Shown here piece after piece: positions 43,986-54,971 of a stretch of 64,000 nucleotides of DNA. Under the pieces are notes generated by a model. It ran no database searches. It was not told the DNA's origin and saw nothing but the letters and a program-made list of their open reading frames with translations. The translations under genes were made by a program, and so were the position numbers. Origin of the DNA: Aphanomyces cochlioides (lineage: Eukaryota > Oomycota > Saprolegniomycetes > Saprolegniales > Verrucalvaceae); contig JAHQRK010000036.1 of assembly GCA_019828595.1 (NCBI GenBank), positions 425,939 to 489,938 on the forward strand, written 5' to 3'. The first letter of the stretch is position 1. Every line of letters starts with the position of its first letter.

Positions 43986-46201
43986 CTAGGACTTCATACC
44001 ATTGGATCTTTTTCGTTTGGAAGGTTTGGGGCCGGGCTTTTCACCTTTGGGTCTGCTTGCTTGAAGTGTTGGATTCCCTGCTTGAGAGTGTGCAACGATA
44101 GATAATGTATCGTTCACAAGGAGAGCCATCGGTGCCTTGCATTTGGGATTGCAAGCCAAATCGATCGGAGGTATGGGGCGAATTGTGCTGGAATAGCGTG
44201 TCTGTGTAGAAAACGTCATGAAATTCACGACTCGGGTCAGTTCCCAATGCGTTCAAACATGCGAAAGCATGAATACAAGGCTGCTGCTTGTCGAACCACT
44301 CGCCACAGTCACATGAATGTTCACCAAGGTGAACACGGCGCCACAAATGGCCCCGAATTGACTCCTCTTGATAATACATCGCTAGATATTCGATTTTGGG
44401 CACTATAGGAAGCAGCTAATATATATAATTGAGTATATGAGTAAGAAGGTTGTGTTCACCTCAATAGAAGTAGATGCAAGATTCAATTTTGATAATGTAG
44501 ACATGTGATGGGGTGTTAGCACGCCACAAGGCCATTTTATGCCTTTTCTCTAGGATACAAAGTTATTGGTGAAGAAGATTGGTTTAACGATATACCGCCG
44601 CTCTGTGATATTGCGAAGAAGATGAAGGAGATACTGAAAGTGTAGTTGAACAATATCGGAACTTCTGAGGTCTCGCCCAAGCCACTGATTAGCTGATTCG
44701 GACATGTTTGAAGTGACGTTGCCATACGTCGGTTTTGTGAAGGCATAGTTTACCCATGAAGTCCGTGGGAGTGTCTCCGCTGTCAGATAAGCAAAAGCAC
44801 CTAGTATCACAGTGAAGGCTGCAAAAGATATATATATGAACCAGGATTGGTGTCGGCTAATTTGTTAGCCAATCTTTCAAAAGTGTCACTTGAATCAGCT
44901 CGTGCCATTCTAAACACTAGCGATTCCTCCGAGGTGCTCAACGACAAGCCTCTTGTTGAACGAATGTTGGCAATTATGTGACGGAGACAATAACGATGAG
45001 GGGCACTTGGCAGGACATCATTGCACGCTTTTATAAGCCCTATATAGAATAAGTATACTAAAAACTGAAGTGCAAACACAACCTTTTTGCCTGTCTGATA
45101 TTAGTACTAAGTTGCTTGCATCTAGAACTCCAGCTGACTTCAAATTCTGCAAAAATCACGTCCAGTTTGGCCCGTCTTCTTGTCGAACAATTCCTAGACC
45201 TAAAAATGTTGAATGCTAAAATTCAATGTGTGCACCTACCGATTACAATGATGTTGTTGTTCGGATCCTTCATCGATGCCAATAACAAAACTACATTGCA
45301 GTGCATCAAGTCCTTTCAATGAGCTCCTGATCGTGAAGTTAGAGTGAAAGGCCACATTAAATATGAAAGAACTATACATACCGTCCAAAGCAAGTACGTT
45401 TTGACAATGTTTGACTGCATGCAAACAAAACGAGGGGACAATCACACTTCTTCTAAAATGTTCGCCGTCGGTCTCAACGACTGCATGAGTTCCAGGATTG
45501 TGGTGACAAATCAAGTCAAAGTAAGATTCCAGCTTTTCAAATGACTGATCGATCTCTCCATAAGTCAAGTCCATAAGAGCTTTCTTCGCACGACTTGCTT
45601 CAGGTGTTGAGATCTCTTGTCCGCTAGCGCGAGCAAAACATTCACGAATATTTTTTCCCGTAAAATTCCTGGCATCCGAAGCTGCTGCATCGCTTTCAAG
45701 GATGGATTGAACAATCTATACAATTCAATAAAATAACATTAATTAGAGAGTTACCATGTCATGAGATACACCGTTATGACGGCGCATGCTATTATCATGA
45801 TGCAGAGGGTGGTTGTGTGCCAGTTGCATGGAAGATATGCGGACGGTCGAGTCTTTTCTTTCCGATGCTGCTAAGTAGAAATTACAATTTTCTTTTCTGC
45901 ACACCCATTTTCGAGAATTTGAAGCACTTCTGGCTTGCTTACACGAGAATCCATGTTGCAGGGCTAGTATATCCAAAGCATTCCTCAAACCTACCAGTGA
46001 ACCAAAGTTGTGGTCAGTATGATAATTAAGATGACCAAGTGTCACGTAGTCACTCAATTCACCAGGCGAATTAGTGAGCTGGAGTGTCACTGCAGAATTG
46101 AGGTAATCTTGCGTCATGGTCCATTCGGGGGCTTTGTCCATTCTGGATTGTGGTGCCGTTGGTGCCGTTGGTGCCGTTGTTCGAGAGAAACCGATATTCA
46201 A
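43986..46201 (-). pseudogene. MULE transposase, multi-lesion
   Basis: The parts are in transposase order. An N-terminal zinc-binding-like domain (45743-46201) has WVCRKENCNFYLAASE and the LAHNHPL motif. The catalytic core start (45236-45574) has NVLALDGMYSS with the first Asp. The middle (44807-45079) has the HRYCLRHIIANIR motif typical of MULE transposases. A further piece is 44550-44810. The C-terminal SWIM zinc finger is CDCGEWFDKQQPCIHAFA (CxCx7-8CxH) near 44290, with a basic GRP-like tail (RPKGEKPGPKPSKRKR) near 44010. Frame changes and stops between the parts cannot all be short introns (for example near 44180), so it is scored as a pseudogene. Confidence 0.75.
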
Positions 46202-46334
46202 GAGAAAACCGTTATTCCTGGGAAACCCTTTAAAATGTGATATTTGGCATAGGAGCTCAATATAGATTTATAAAAGTATATGACCCATTAAAGAGTAATT
46301 ATAATATATGATCTTTAAGACAAGATCTGTGTTG

Positions 46335-47458
46335 TCAGCACATTGGGCCGTTCCTGAAAACACAAATTTTGTGAGTCGCAGGCTGATTAACAACACGAAT
46401 ATCCCCATTACCATCTCGTCCAGCGGCCATGACTAGAGGGTTGAAAGGGGAGACATGTGGCTTGGCATTGTCTTGTTGGATATAGATTGGGCAAGGTCTG
46501 TTGGCAACAGGATAGATCCATCGTTGTTTTATGGAAGGAATCACTTTAGACACCAGAAACTCTCTGTAGACATCCTTCGAGACGGACAGTGGTGTTGTAA
46601 CTGGAGTTCCTGCAAGGCGGTTTTTGCTGTTTCTTTTGGCTAATTCACTTGAGGCAAACGGGCAGCAACCAATCTTTCCATCCCATCCCAGTCTTGGTCT
46701 TGCCACTGCGACAAGGAACATGACTTTTATGATATAGCTTTTCGATGGTAGTGAACGAGGAGGAGGTGATTCGTCATGCCAAAGGTAAAATAGCATTCGA
46801 GATCGGGCAACATAAAACCATTTTCCATCAACATGGACATACGAGAACAATTCATTCATTTGATACTTACCCGAAACTACCTTCATCACGTGTTGCATGC
46901 AAAAGTTCAATCGCGCTTGCTTATGACGATCTGAGAGCATTGGTTTCACATCGCTCGGCCTTCGTCGCATCCATTTCGTTTTGACGAAGCGCCACAGAGT
47001 TGTTGTTGAGATCTTTGTGGCCTTCGACTATGTTCTGAATGTCTGTCTTTCAACGAGGGGCACATCTTTAATACTTGCCTCTATATCCTCGGCCAAGTAA
47101 GTGGCTTTCTCCCCGTGTTTCCCTTTAGTCGTGATTTGACACTGACTATGTCGTTCGTCTCTTTGGAGTTCTGGCCACGACGCCATATTCGCCAAGCTGT
47201 TGTACGGTGAACTCAAAACTTTCCAGCAATTGAAGCCACAATTGTGTTGGTGAGGTGCCCATTGGCGCTCGCCGCCGTCAGGTCGCAATACAAGGCCATT
47301 CGCTGGTCGTCCGACAAATTTGTCTTGGTGCTTGTATTGGAACGCGATATGTTCGGTTCTCCCTCAAGCTGGCGAATTTTTTCGTGCAAAATGGGCCACA
47401 CGTCGTTTGCACCAGTACTCTCTAATGAGCTGAGTTTTGTCCAATCAAAGTCCAGCAT
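46335..47458 (-). pseudogene. mariner-like transposase remnant inside the MULE
   Basis: The N-terminal helix-turn-helix region (47213-47458) has LSDDQRMALYCDLTA and TIVASIAGKF, then TGA, then VHRTTAWRIWRR. The core (46335-46970) has SYVHVDGKWFYVARS with the first Asp and PIYIQQDNAKPHVSPF with the second. This is the plant/protist type of mariner with HVDEKWF, Glu here replaced by Gly. The third catalytic motif is lost: sequence diverges after VNQPATH. Other frame breaks lie near 47030 and 47100. It is dead. Confidence 0.75.
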
Positions 47459-47696
47459 TTGGACAATATTTTCACAGGTGCAATTGTTCTGGAACAGAGG
47501 TAGTAGTTGATTGAATGTCCGCCTTCCAATCAGAGGCTGTTGTTCGGACTACATACTCTGTATTTTTATTCCTGGAGAAATATTATATTTCAGGGACATA
47601 AAGTTCCGAAGTGTGTTTACTGTACTTGTATGTCAACGCAAGTTCTGACAATTGGAACTTGAAGGAAAATCAGAAGCACTTTTTAAGGTAGTTTTT

Positions 47697-47788
47697 TCGG
47701 ATAATTATCTGGATGGCTCTTTTAAATTTTGGCTGGAATGGGTGTGTCAAAAAAGAATATGCGAACCCTTCTGCTCAGGCAATTGCTC
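47697..47788. repeat. MULE terminal inverted repeat, right
   Basis: Partner of 43729-43820. Followed by the right target duplication TGAATGTGGC (47789-47798). Confidence 0.9.
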
Positions 47789-48208
47789 TGAATGTGGCAC
47801 TTGACAGGTACAGTGTACATAATCCGGATATTGATGTCTTACGGTATTTTTGAGTTGAGTTTTCTTTCCCTGTCAGCACTCCTCCAAATCAACTCCCCTG
47901 ACCGTTAAACCCCATGTTTTTCTAGTAGTTACTACTAGTATGCCAATGCTCCATTCGCTGCTTAGGCATGACTGAGCCCCCCTAGGATTATGCGCGTAGC
48001 GCGTGGGGTTTCCGGTGGGTTGTGGTCGGGTCTCTCTTGAAAATCACGTTTTGGCTACACTTCGCCACATTTTCCACCGAGTCGTTAATTAAAAAAATGT
48101 TTGTATTTTAATATTGTGGATTCGCTAGAAATTTCCCAATTTGGATTCGTTTTTTGTATCAATCTCCAATCGCGCCAATACATTGGATGAATGAATATTA
48201 GAACAGTA

Positions 48209-49692
48209 CAGTAAAACCCCGAGATAGTCACATTAATTTTCAGAGTATAGTTTATAAATTTGTAAAGGTATAAGACTATAAGGTTACGTCATGTTATCAT
48301 TCATGTCATTAAATCTGGCAAATTTAAAGCTCAATTGCATTGATCGAGTTATCCAATTCATACAGTTCTTCATCGAGGATTGCTGTATGGCGCCAACAAT
48401 TCGAAATTGTTGACTCAGTGACCTCTTGCCACGCTGCTTGGGCCCATTGCATTGCTTCAAGAACATTGACTTCAAAGAGCTTCTTGGCATGGGAAGGAGA
48501 AATATTCTCCTTTCCAACTGTTCGCAACAATTTTTCGGCTTTTTGAATTGTGTCTTGGGTCTTCATTCTTGACAATTTCTCCTTGAACGATCGAATCACA
48601 CCTGCATCTTGCGGCTGCAAAAACGACGTCGTGTTGGGAGGGAGCATGGCAATACTCGTGTTGGACAATTCACCCTCATACTGATGAGAGGATGCATTGT
48701 CCAACAGGAGTAGTATATGCCTCTTCTCAGCACACATTTGGGCGTTGAATTTCTCGAGCCAGGAGCCAAAAACGGATCTTGTCATCCACGCTTTCTTCGT
48801 ACTTGCATATTGTACACCAAGCTCGCATGGCGAAGCTCGCCGAAAGCATCGTGGACGGTTGGCAGAGCCCACAAACAGCAAAGGAGGCTTGCACGTTCCA
48901 GCTGCATTGGACGTGATGGCCACCGTAATTCTCTTCTTGTTCTGTTTACGTCCATTAAACGGCTTCGTTGACATACACTTTGATGGAACTGAGCAGTAAA
49001 AAAACGCCGTCTCTTCCATATTGAATATGTCAGCCTTGACAAAGTTTCGGGTAGACAAAAGCATCTCAGCTCTACCTGAATTAACGACATCGATATCCGT
49101 TGACGCCGATTCACCATAAAGTCTTCTCGATTTTATGTTGTATCGTCGTTTGAAACGATCCAACCAACCATTCGACAATGCAGTTTCAATGCCTTTCTGA
49201 GCAAGAAGTTGTATGGCCTTTTCGACGATAGCATTGCCATCCACGATGGGTATTTTTAAGTCACCCCAGACCTGGAGATGTGTGGTTTAACAAGATATAA
49301 GATCAATTTATTATCGCACCTTAATCCATTCATACAATTCTGTCTCCATGTCGGGATATTTGCAGTCGATCTTGGCTTTTCGTGAGAGATGGCAGGTCTC
49401 AACTACCGGGTACTTCAGGATTTTTGAAACCGTTGATCGATCAAGGTGCTTGGTCAACTTGAATTCATGTTTGGCCCAGTCTACCAATTCGTCGTGAGTC
49501 TTCTCTGGGAACCGATTGTGCTCTTCTTTGATCTTGAGCTTGTCGGCAAGACTGATACGTTGGCGATGCATTGAGATTCAAAGTTAGCGTTGCCACCACT
49601 TATTCTTTCACCTTTCAAATTTTATTGGATATAAAGTACTAGTATCAATTTATATAAAATTAGAAATGTGTGACTAACTCGAGGTTTTACTG
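48209..49692 (-). mobile_element. pogo/Tigger DNA transposon
   Basis: 1484 bp with 24-bp TIRs at 48209-48232 and 49669-49692, both starting CAGTAAAACC and matching at 22 of 24 positions, flanked by TA on each side (48207-48208, 49693-49694). TIR sequence and TA duplication are those of the pogo/Tigger/Fot1 branch of Tc1-mariner. The uninterrupted target sequence can be read at 2850-2870. Confidence 0.93.
48324..49571 (-). CDS. Tigger/pogo transposase
   Basis: Two exons (49571-49320 and 49271-48324, 48-nt GT-AG intron) give a continuous 399-aa protein from ATG to TAA. The first ~140 residues form the CENP-B/Psq-type DNA-binding part (SLADKLKIKEEHNRFPEKTH ... LSNGWLDRFKRRYNIKSR). The DDE domain follows: NMEETAFFY, then HILLLLDNASSHQYEG, then LQPQDAGVIRSFK. 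The first catalytic position, normally Asp in NMDET, is Glu here. The second and third Asp are present. This is the only transposase in the region with a fully open frame. The Asp-to-Glu change may reduce or abolish activity. Confidence 0.9.
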
Positions 49693-49978
49693 TACTTTCT
49701 CTCATGGAAACTGTACTTTCTTTAAAATTTTATTCAGCCAATCACAATCGCCCAAAATATTTATTAGCCAATGGCGTCGATTGGTGAATCGATCCGCCGG
49801 CGTGATTCGATTGAACGGGGTCTGGAAATTCGTATCAAATCAACAATAAATTCTGTAAAAAAATATGGGGGCTCGAATGGAGTGGTGGCATACTAGTAGT
49901 AGCTACTAGAAACACATATTCATATAGAATGTGTATGAGGTTTAAAACAGTCGGGGGGGGGGTATTCTGGAGGAGTGC

Positions 49979-50397
49979 CATCCTGTCATAGCTTATATTG
50001 ACCCTGAATGCCATGCTGTAATCCTGAGGCTGTCACTTTCATGTGGAGAGTGTTGTGAACCCTTTGATTCGAGGCATCTGAATAAGGCAAACTACCTATG
50101 TTCTTCGTGTAGATACAGAATTTAAAGTGATGCTACGCGCATTGACGCAAATTATGCGCTAAACATGGGTGAAATTTATTCCCATATTTCGAACGATCAT
50201 TGGATGGCTTCCAAAACCTTCGCAAACACACTTGTCGACTCAACATCTTTATTTCACTAGTGAATATAAGATCAACAACAACAATAGAGAGTTTTCGCAC
50301 GACATGTTTTTCACATTCAGATTCAGATTGAATCTGAAAGTAATATTGATTTAGTGAGACTTTCGCCACATAGTGTAGATTTGATTTGAGATTCAAT
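49979..50397. repeat. gene-free, degenerate dispersed repeat
   Basis: No gene. 50150-50250 (TAAACATGGGTGAAATTTATT...) has diverged relatives at 55810-55860 and 56200-56280, with CAACATC following in two of them. The repeat class is unknown. Confidence 0.5.
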
Positions 50398-51630
50398 ATG
50401 AATGTTATCCACTCGTTTGGCCATTTTCGGGAGTGCTATCGTTCACTGTTTCAGATGCGTGTACCGCGACTGACGAAAGAAGACGCATGCGAACTACTTG
50501 GTCAAGTGATGAACGCCAGCGATGGAGATATTGACATGTTCCTGGAAGTCATCACAATACTGAATGATCGAAACATCATTCGTTGGCCAGTCGTACGACC
50601 TGTGATCAATTTGAACAATCGCTTTGACTCGACGATAGCCGACTCAACAGCGATACACAAATACCGCTTTACAGTAAGCCAGCTGAGAGAGCTTGTAGTA
50701 AGGTTTCGTCTCCCTGCATTTATCACAACTAGTAGTGCTGACTGCATTGAGGCCGTGGAAGCTTTGGCCCTCGTGTGTCGAAGGCTCGCCGAACCCTCTC
50801 GTTTGTTCACAGTTGGAAATGAATTTGGCAGGTCGATTGAAGCATGTTCGAGGGTGATTCTTGAATTAGTTCGAATCATCCATGCGAGATATGCCAGCAT
50901 TATTTACTTTCATGAGTCACTCGTTCAACAGAGAGCAGGTCTATTACAATTCTAGTGTTATCTTATCCTGTGATGATAGATTTGTATGCGAATGCAATCA
51001 AAGTTAAGTCAACGATGCACGGATTGAGAACATGTATCGGCTTCATCGATGGAACGAAACACTATGTGAGTCGACCGGGGGGCTCGACCGTCTGAGGATG
51101 CCGAACCCTTTGAAAATTTCCAACGTGCCGTTTACAATGGGCACCCTCGTAGACATTGCTTCAATTACCAGGCTATCGCTACTCCTGACGGTTTGATTGT
51201 GAGTATGTTTGGTCCTGTAGAAGGACGGCGCCACGACGCCACTGTTCTTGCAATGAGCAACGTCTTGGAAGTTTTCAAGGCAAATGTTACACTACGACGC
51301 TTCTGTGTGTATGGCGATCCAGCGTATGGATGTGGAGATTGTATTGCATGTCCCTTTCCTGCCGCTCACCCTGGAACCAATGAAGCTTGGTTCAATGCTA
51401 GTATGAGCTCTGTCCGTGAAGCAGTTGAATGGAGCTTCCACATTTTGTGGGCATTTCTGAATTTCGACAAGAAACTGATGGTGCGTAACTCACCGATTGG
51501 AAAACTCTGGCTTGTTGCAACTCTTCTCATGAACTGTCATACCTGCTTCAAGCTGCATGGCAACCAAATCTCGATGTACTTTGATCTTGTGCCTCCCAGT
51601 GTCGACGAGTATCTCAGACTTGATGAGTGA
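50398..51630 (+). pseudogene. PIF/Harbinger transposase A
   Basis: Exon 50398-50938, a 41-nt intron (50939-50979), then an exon to 51630. After the intron comes GLRTCIGFIDGTKHY with the first catalytic Asp. GPVEGRRHDATVLAMS carries the second Asp, and the third acidic residue lies in REAVEWSFHILWAF. YGDPAYGCGD and HGNQISMYFDLVPP are further family marks of DDE_Tnp_4. Near 51075 a run of six G's puts the frame off by one: with five G's the whole gene (about 396 aa) reads through without a stop. Either a recent mutation or a homopolymer sequencing error. It converges on the Myb-like gene 51808-52518. Confidence 0.82.
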
Positions 51631-51807
51631 TAATTTTATAAATATATTTTATATTCAATATTTCCAAATAATATAAAATGTTTTATCTTGATATTTATAT
51701 AAAATAATATAAAACATGAATATTTCTTTCTAATGTTTATTCAATCGATTTACAAGTTAATATTTCTATTGCCTGTCCAACAACGCATGAATCAGTGACA
51801 ACATGGT

Positions 51808-52518
51808 CTACTGGTTTGCGGCAAATCTCTCTGCGTTGGCCTTTGCCTCCGCTTTGTCAAACTCCAAGCGTTCTCGCCGTTCAGCCAAGAGAAGTTCATC
51901 TCTCTCGCGTTGTTGAGCAAGAAGAAGCTCATCTCTTTCGCGTTTGGCAGCGATGCTCTCTTTGATTAAAGCCAAGATTCCTTCCATGGCATTCGACTTT
52001 GCCAATGAAGATCTTTTGCGCTTTCGCGGGGCGATGTCGAATTGTTCCTCCATTGCCATTTGGCGCAGGAGTAGCCCCGAGGTCTCAATACCCTCTTTCT
52101 TCTTTTTCTCTTTGTCTTTGCGCAGTATTTCGACTTCGCAATAGTCATCCATACGATTCTTAATGTCGGTCAAGAGAATCTCGCGCTCTTCAAACTCTTC
52201 TGTCGCACCAGACTTTCGCAAAGACGCCATTTCGTCTTTCTTAAAGGCCTCCATTAAAAGCGAGAATCTGGTCTTAAGTGCCGGTCCCTTTTTTGCTTTT
52301 AGACCAAATCCATGCTGCTTTGCGCAATTCTTTGCGATCTCTTCCCACGCCGACATGACTTTCTTGTGACCAGCGCTCCACGGACTGCATAATACGACTT
52401 GTGTGAGGAGCATGATGTCGTCACGACAAGCAAATTTAGACCTCTTGATGGCGCTTGGTTCGTCTTGGAAGTCAATGTCTTTGGGGGGGGGGCACGAAAG
52501 AGCTGGCGGAGTTCCCAT
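51808..52518 (-). CDS. Myb/SANT-like protein of Harbinger element A
   Basis: About 236 aa from the ATG at 52518. A trihelix/SANT-like region (DDIMLLTQVVLCSPWSAGHK, then VMSAWEEIAKNCAKQHGFG) is followed by a long charged coiled coil with repeated RERDELLLAQ units. PIF/Harbinger elements encode such a Myb-like protein beside the transposase to help DNA binding and nuclear entry. The first ~20 codons lie in the left arm of the 52491-52604 hairpin, so the original start may have been displaced. Confidence 0.75.
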   Translation of the reverse strand: MGTPPALSCPPPKDIDFQDEPSAIKRSKFACRDDIMLLTQVVLCSPWSAGHKKVMSAWEEIAKNCAKQHGFGLKAKKGPALKTRFSLLMEAFKKDEMASLRKSGATEEFEEREILLTDIKNRMDDYCEVEILRKDKEKKKKEGIETSGLLLRQMAMEEQFDIAPRKRKRSSLAKSNAMEGILALIKESIAAKRERDELLLAQQRERDELLLAERRERLEFDKAEAKANAERFAANQ

Positions 52519-52604
52519 TCGATACTTTGGAGTCGTATTGTGAAGTGAGCTCCGCAATACGACTCCAAAGGAGTGAATGGAGACTTCGCCAGTTCTTTCG
52601 CGCC
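52491..52604. repeat. 114-bp long hairpin
   Basis: Arms 52491-52540 and 52555-52604 are complementary over about 42 of 50 positions, with a 14-nt loop. Most mismatches are A/G or C/T, compatible with G-U pairing in RNA. It interrupts or replaces the N-terminus of the Myb-like gene and could be a small foldback (MITE-like) insertion. Confidence 0.8.
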
Positions 52605-53105
52605 TCTTTTTTGAATTGGACCAATAAGGTGGCTGCTTTCGATCTCGAAAGTAGATTTCGAGTTGAGATACAGCCCACGAATCTTCAAATACGCCAAAGA
52701 GCAGGCCATATTTCGAGAACGACTTTATACAGGATGTATTAATTATTAGAGGAAACTCCCTATCTCAACTCAAAGTGGCTACCGAAAACTCTCTAATGAC
52801 TCCGAATAAAAGAGTAAATGGGGAGACTTTAAACATCCTACACTACACCCCTTTTTTATTTGTTCCACCCTTTTAACTTGAATAAAGTATGGGAGTTACA
52901 AATCATTGCACAGCCACAAATCTAGTATGGTTAGTTGTTCTACTAATTTCTTATTAGGCAGATTTCGCAACTCATGCCATAGCCACTCCCACAGAAAATA
53001 CTTCAACATTCTATAAATGTGCGGCACAACTCTTAAAATCAATATTTCTTCCCGTGGATTTGTTCGATTTTACGGCACGATGTGCCATTCCCACAAAACA
53101 AGTCG
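52605..53105. other. gene-free boundary between two Harbinger elements
   Basis: No gene. AT-rich with a few inverted words (TCTCAACTCAAA near 52758 against TTTCGAGTTGAGAT near 52655). Presumably contains the ends of elements A and B, but TIRs could not be fixed by eye. Confidence 0.4.
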
Positions 53106-53108
53106 ACC

Positions 53109-53842
53109 ATGAGCACCACAACAAACCAGGCATCTGCTTCTAAGACCGTGAAGCGTCGAAACTGGACGCTTGAAGAAGATATAGTTCTCCTCAAGCAAGT
53201 GATTGCTGAAGCCCCGTTTGCAGCTGGACCACGAAGACTTACGGATGCCTGGACAGCCCTGGCTGAGACGATCAAGACCTGCGATGGCTTCACACGAGAG
53301 GTAGATGGTAAAAAATGTCAAAATCGTTTCCTTTCTCGTTGTGAAGCCCACAAGACATTCAATCGTACAAGTGCTCGGTTATCTGGTGTGAATGAAGACG
53401 AAGACGAGACAATTCAATTGCTCGACAACGTGCTAGAACTAGTTGATGAAGCAAAGGCTGTCGATCAGTTTAAATCAGCGCAAGCCAAGGAAGATCAAAT
53501 GAAGATCGAGGAGGGTGGACACTACATTCGTGACATGGCATTGCAGTCTCTTGGCAAGAGACAAAAAAAGACGAAACGAGTGACAGCAAGAGCGAAAACA
53601 AGCGGTCAAGTCTTGCAACAGCCATTGACATTGACTCTAAACGCGAGGCTGATTGGCGTGAAAAAGAGTTATCGTTCAAGAAAGCCAAGCTTGAAGCCAG
53701 CATCATCCAACAACAACTTGACAGAGAAGAGCGAATTGCAGACAGGGCTGCTGAACGAGACCATCAATTGAAATTAGCCCAAATCGAGAGTGATAAAATC
53801 ATGACACTCATCAAGGCTTTAGCTGATTCAAAGAGAGGCTAG
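53109..53842 (+). pseudogene. Myb/SANT-like protein of Harbinger element B
   Basis: The first frame (53109 to about 53565) has RRNWTLEEDIVLLKQVIAEA, GPRRLTDAWTALAETIKTCD and KKCQNRFLSRCEAHKTF, a classical SANT/Myb-like domain. In a run of A's near 53567 the frame slips by one. In the other frame the coiled coil continues (LSFKKAKLEASIIQQQLDRE, RAAERDHQLKLAQIESD) to TAG at 53842. It is a paralog of the element A protein, in the opposite orientation. Confidence 0.75.
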
Positions 53843-53905
53843 AATAATCAACGCTTCTCAATTACACATGTATTCATGTCATCATAGGAATATCTAAGAA
53901 CCAAC

Positions 53906-54971
53906 TTAATCGCTATTCGGGCATGCCAAATATTCTTCCAACGATGGAGGATCCATATGAAAATAGCGCGATATTTGATTTCCCTTCTTGAAACAGCAAT
54001 GACAATTTGTTAAGAACATTGTGACATTGACCATATATATATCTTCCCAACTGCTGAGAGCATTACTTTTTGCTGCATCTTGAAGGTTATGAAAGCCCAA
54101 AGTGCCTTCATGCGACCAAAATTCCACTCTACACTGATGCGTAATTGACTCATTGCTTTATTAAATTCCAAGTGAAGGGGCGATAAGTTGTTGCCTTTGA
54201 ATCCCGATACGATCCATTTTGAAATGGGATAAGCTGGGTCACCATAAATGCAGTAGCCGTTGAATACATCGAGGTGATTTTCAAAGAATTGTAGCAATTT
54301 GCTCTGACGCAAGAGTGTACTGTCATGCCTACTTCCAATGATAGGGCCATTGAAATGGATACACAAGCCGTCGGGTGTTGTCAAACCTTGCGGCACGATT
54401 CGATCTTTGTCCCGTCTGGAAAAGCCCAGATATTTCGCATTGGTGAACCTGCATCGAAAATGGCTTGAGCGTACCTATCTATTCGATTGCTGAGTATGTC
54501 CAAGTTGCAGTAGATGGTGCCTTTCCACGTCGTATAGATCAAGTCCACCATGAAAACAAAGATTCTGCAAAGCTGTTCTCTGGAGCGACCGAATTTGGCC
54601 ATCATAGCGTAGTATTTTGTGGGATAACTAAGCCGATGCAACATGATACAAAAGGCTTCGACGCCAAATACACGATCCCGATGCGAGGTAATAACGATGT
54701 GTGGGATTCGAAGTGGAGAAACCAAGCGTACAATGCCTTTTCTGTCAAATCGCAATTGTAATTTCAAGTCGCCATCACAAAAAGTGTCCAGGCAGAATCG
54801 CGTTGATGGCACAATTGGTCTTTCGACTGGGCATACACATGAAGCTTCCAGAATCTCTAATACTCTTTCTGCATTCTTGAACTTTCTCATTGCCCATTTG
54901 TACACGGAGAGAGCTAGGAAAGAGTCTTGCATTTGCGACGACATAAAGACAACACAACGCTGAAGCCACAA
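53906..54971 (-). pseudogene. PIF/Harbinger transposase B
   Basis: Three overlapping frames in order. 54381-54971: helical start, KYYAMMAKFGRSREQLCRIF and FPDGTKIES with the first Asp. 54010-54396: GPIIGSRHDSTLLRQS with the second Asp, CIYGDPAYPISKW and ISVEWNFGRMKALWAF with the third acidic residue. 53906-54127: FLTNCHCCFKKGNQISRYF, DPPSLEEYLA. About 20 residues between DGTK and the GP block are missing and frames change near 54390 and 54060, so it is dead. It faces its Myb-like partner across 63 bp. Confidence 0.78.

Larger units (their letters stand above)
43729..47788 (-). mobile_element. MULE DNA transposon with 92-bp TIRs
   Basis: Bounded by inverted repeats 43729-43820 and 47697-47788, which match at about 90 of 92 positions. 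Immediately outside are TGAAAGTGGC (43719-43728) and TGAATGTGGC (47789-47798), a 10-bp target duplication with one mismatch. Long TIRs and 9-10-bp duplications are the hallmark of Mutator-like elements, and a MULE transposase relic lies inside. The element also contains a mariner transposase remnant (46335-47458), either an earlier insertion or a captured sequence. Confidence 0.85.
47876..49978. mobile_element. foldback-type element X carrying a Tigger insertion
   Basis: The ends begin GCACTCCTCCA at 47876 and, inverted, at 49978. Imperfect inverted similarity extends about 80-110 bp inward (including CTAGTAGYTACTACTAGTATG on both sides). Subtracting the 1484-bp Tigger leaves about 0.6 kb with no coding capacity, so X itself would be a non-autonomous element. 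Its inner sequence matches 2750-2965. Target duplications were not identified. Confidence 0.6.
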
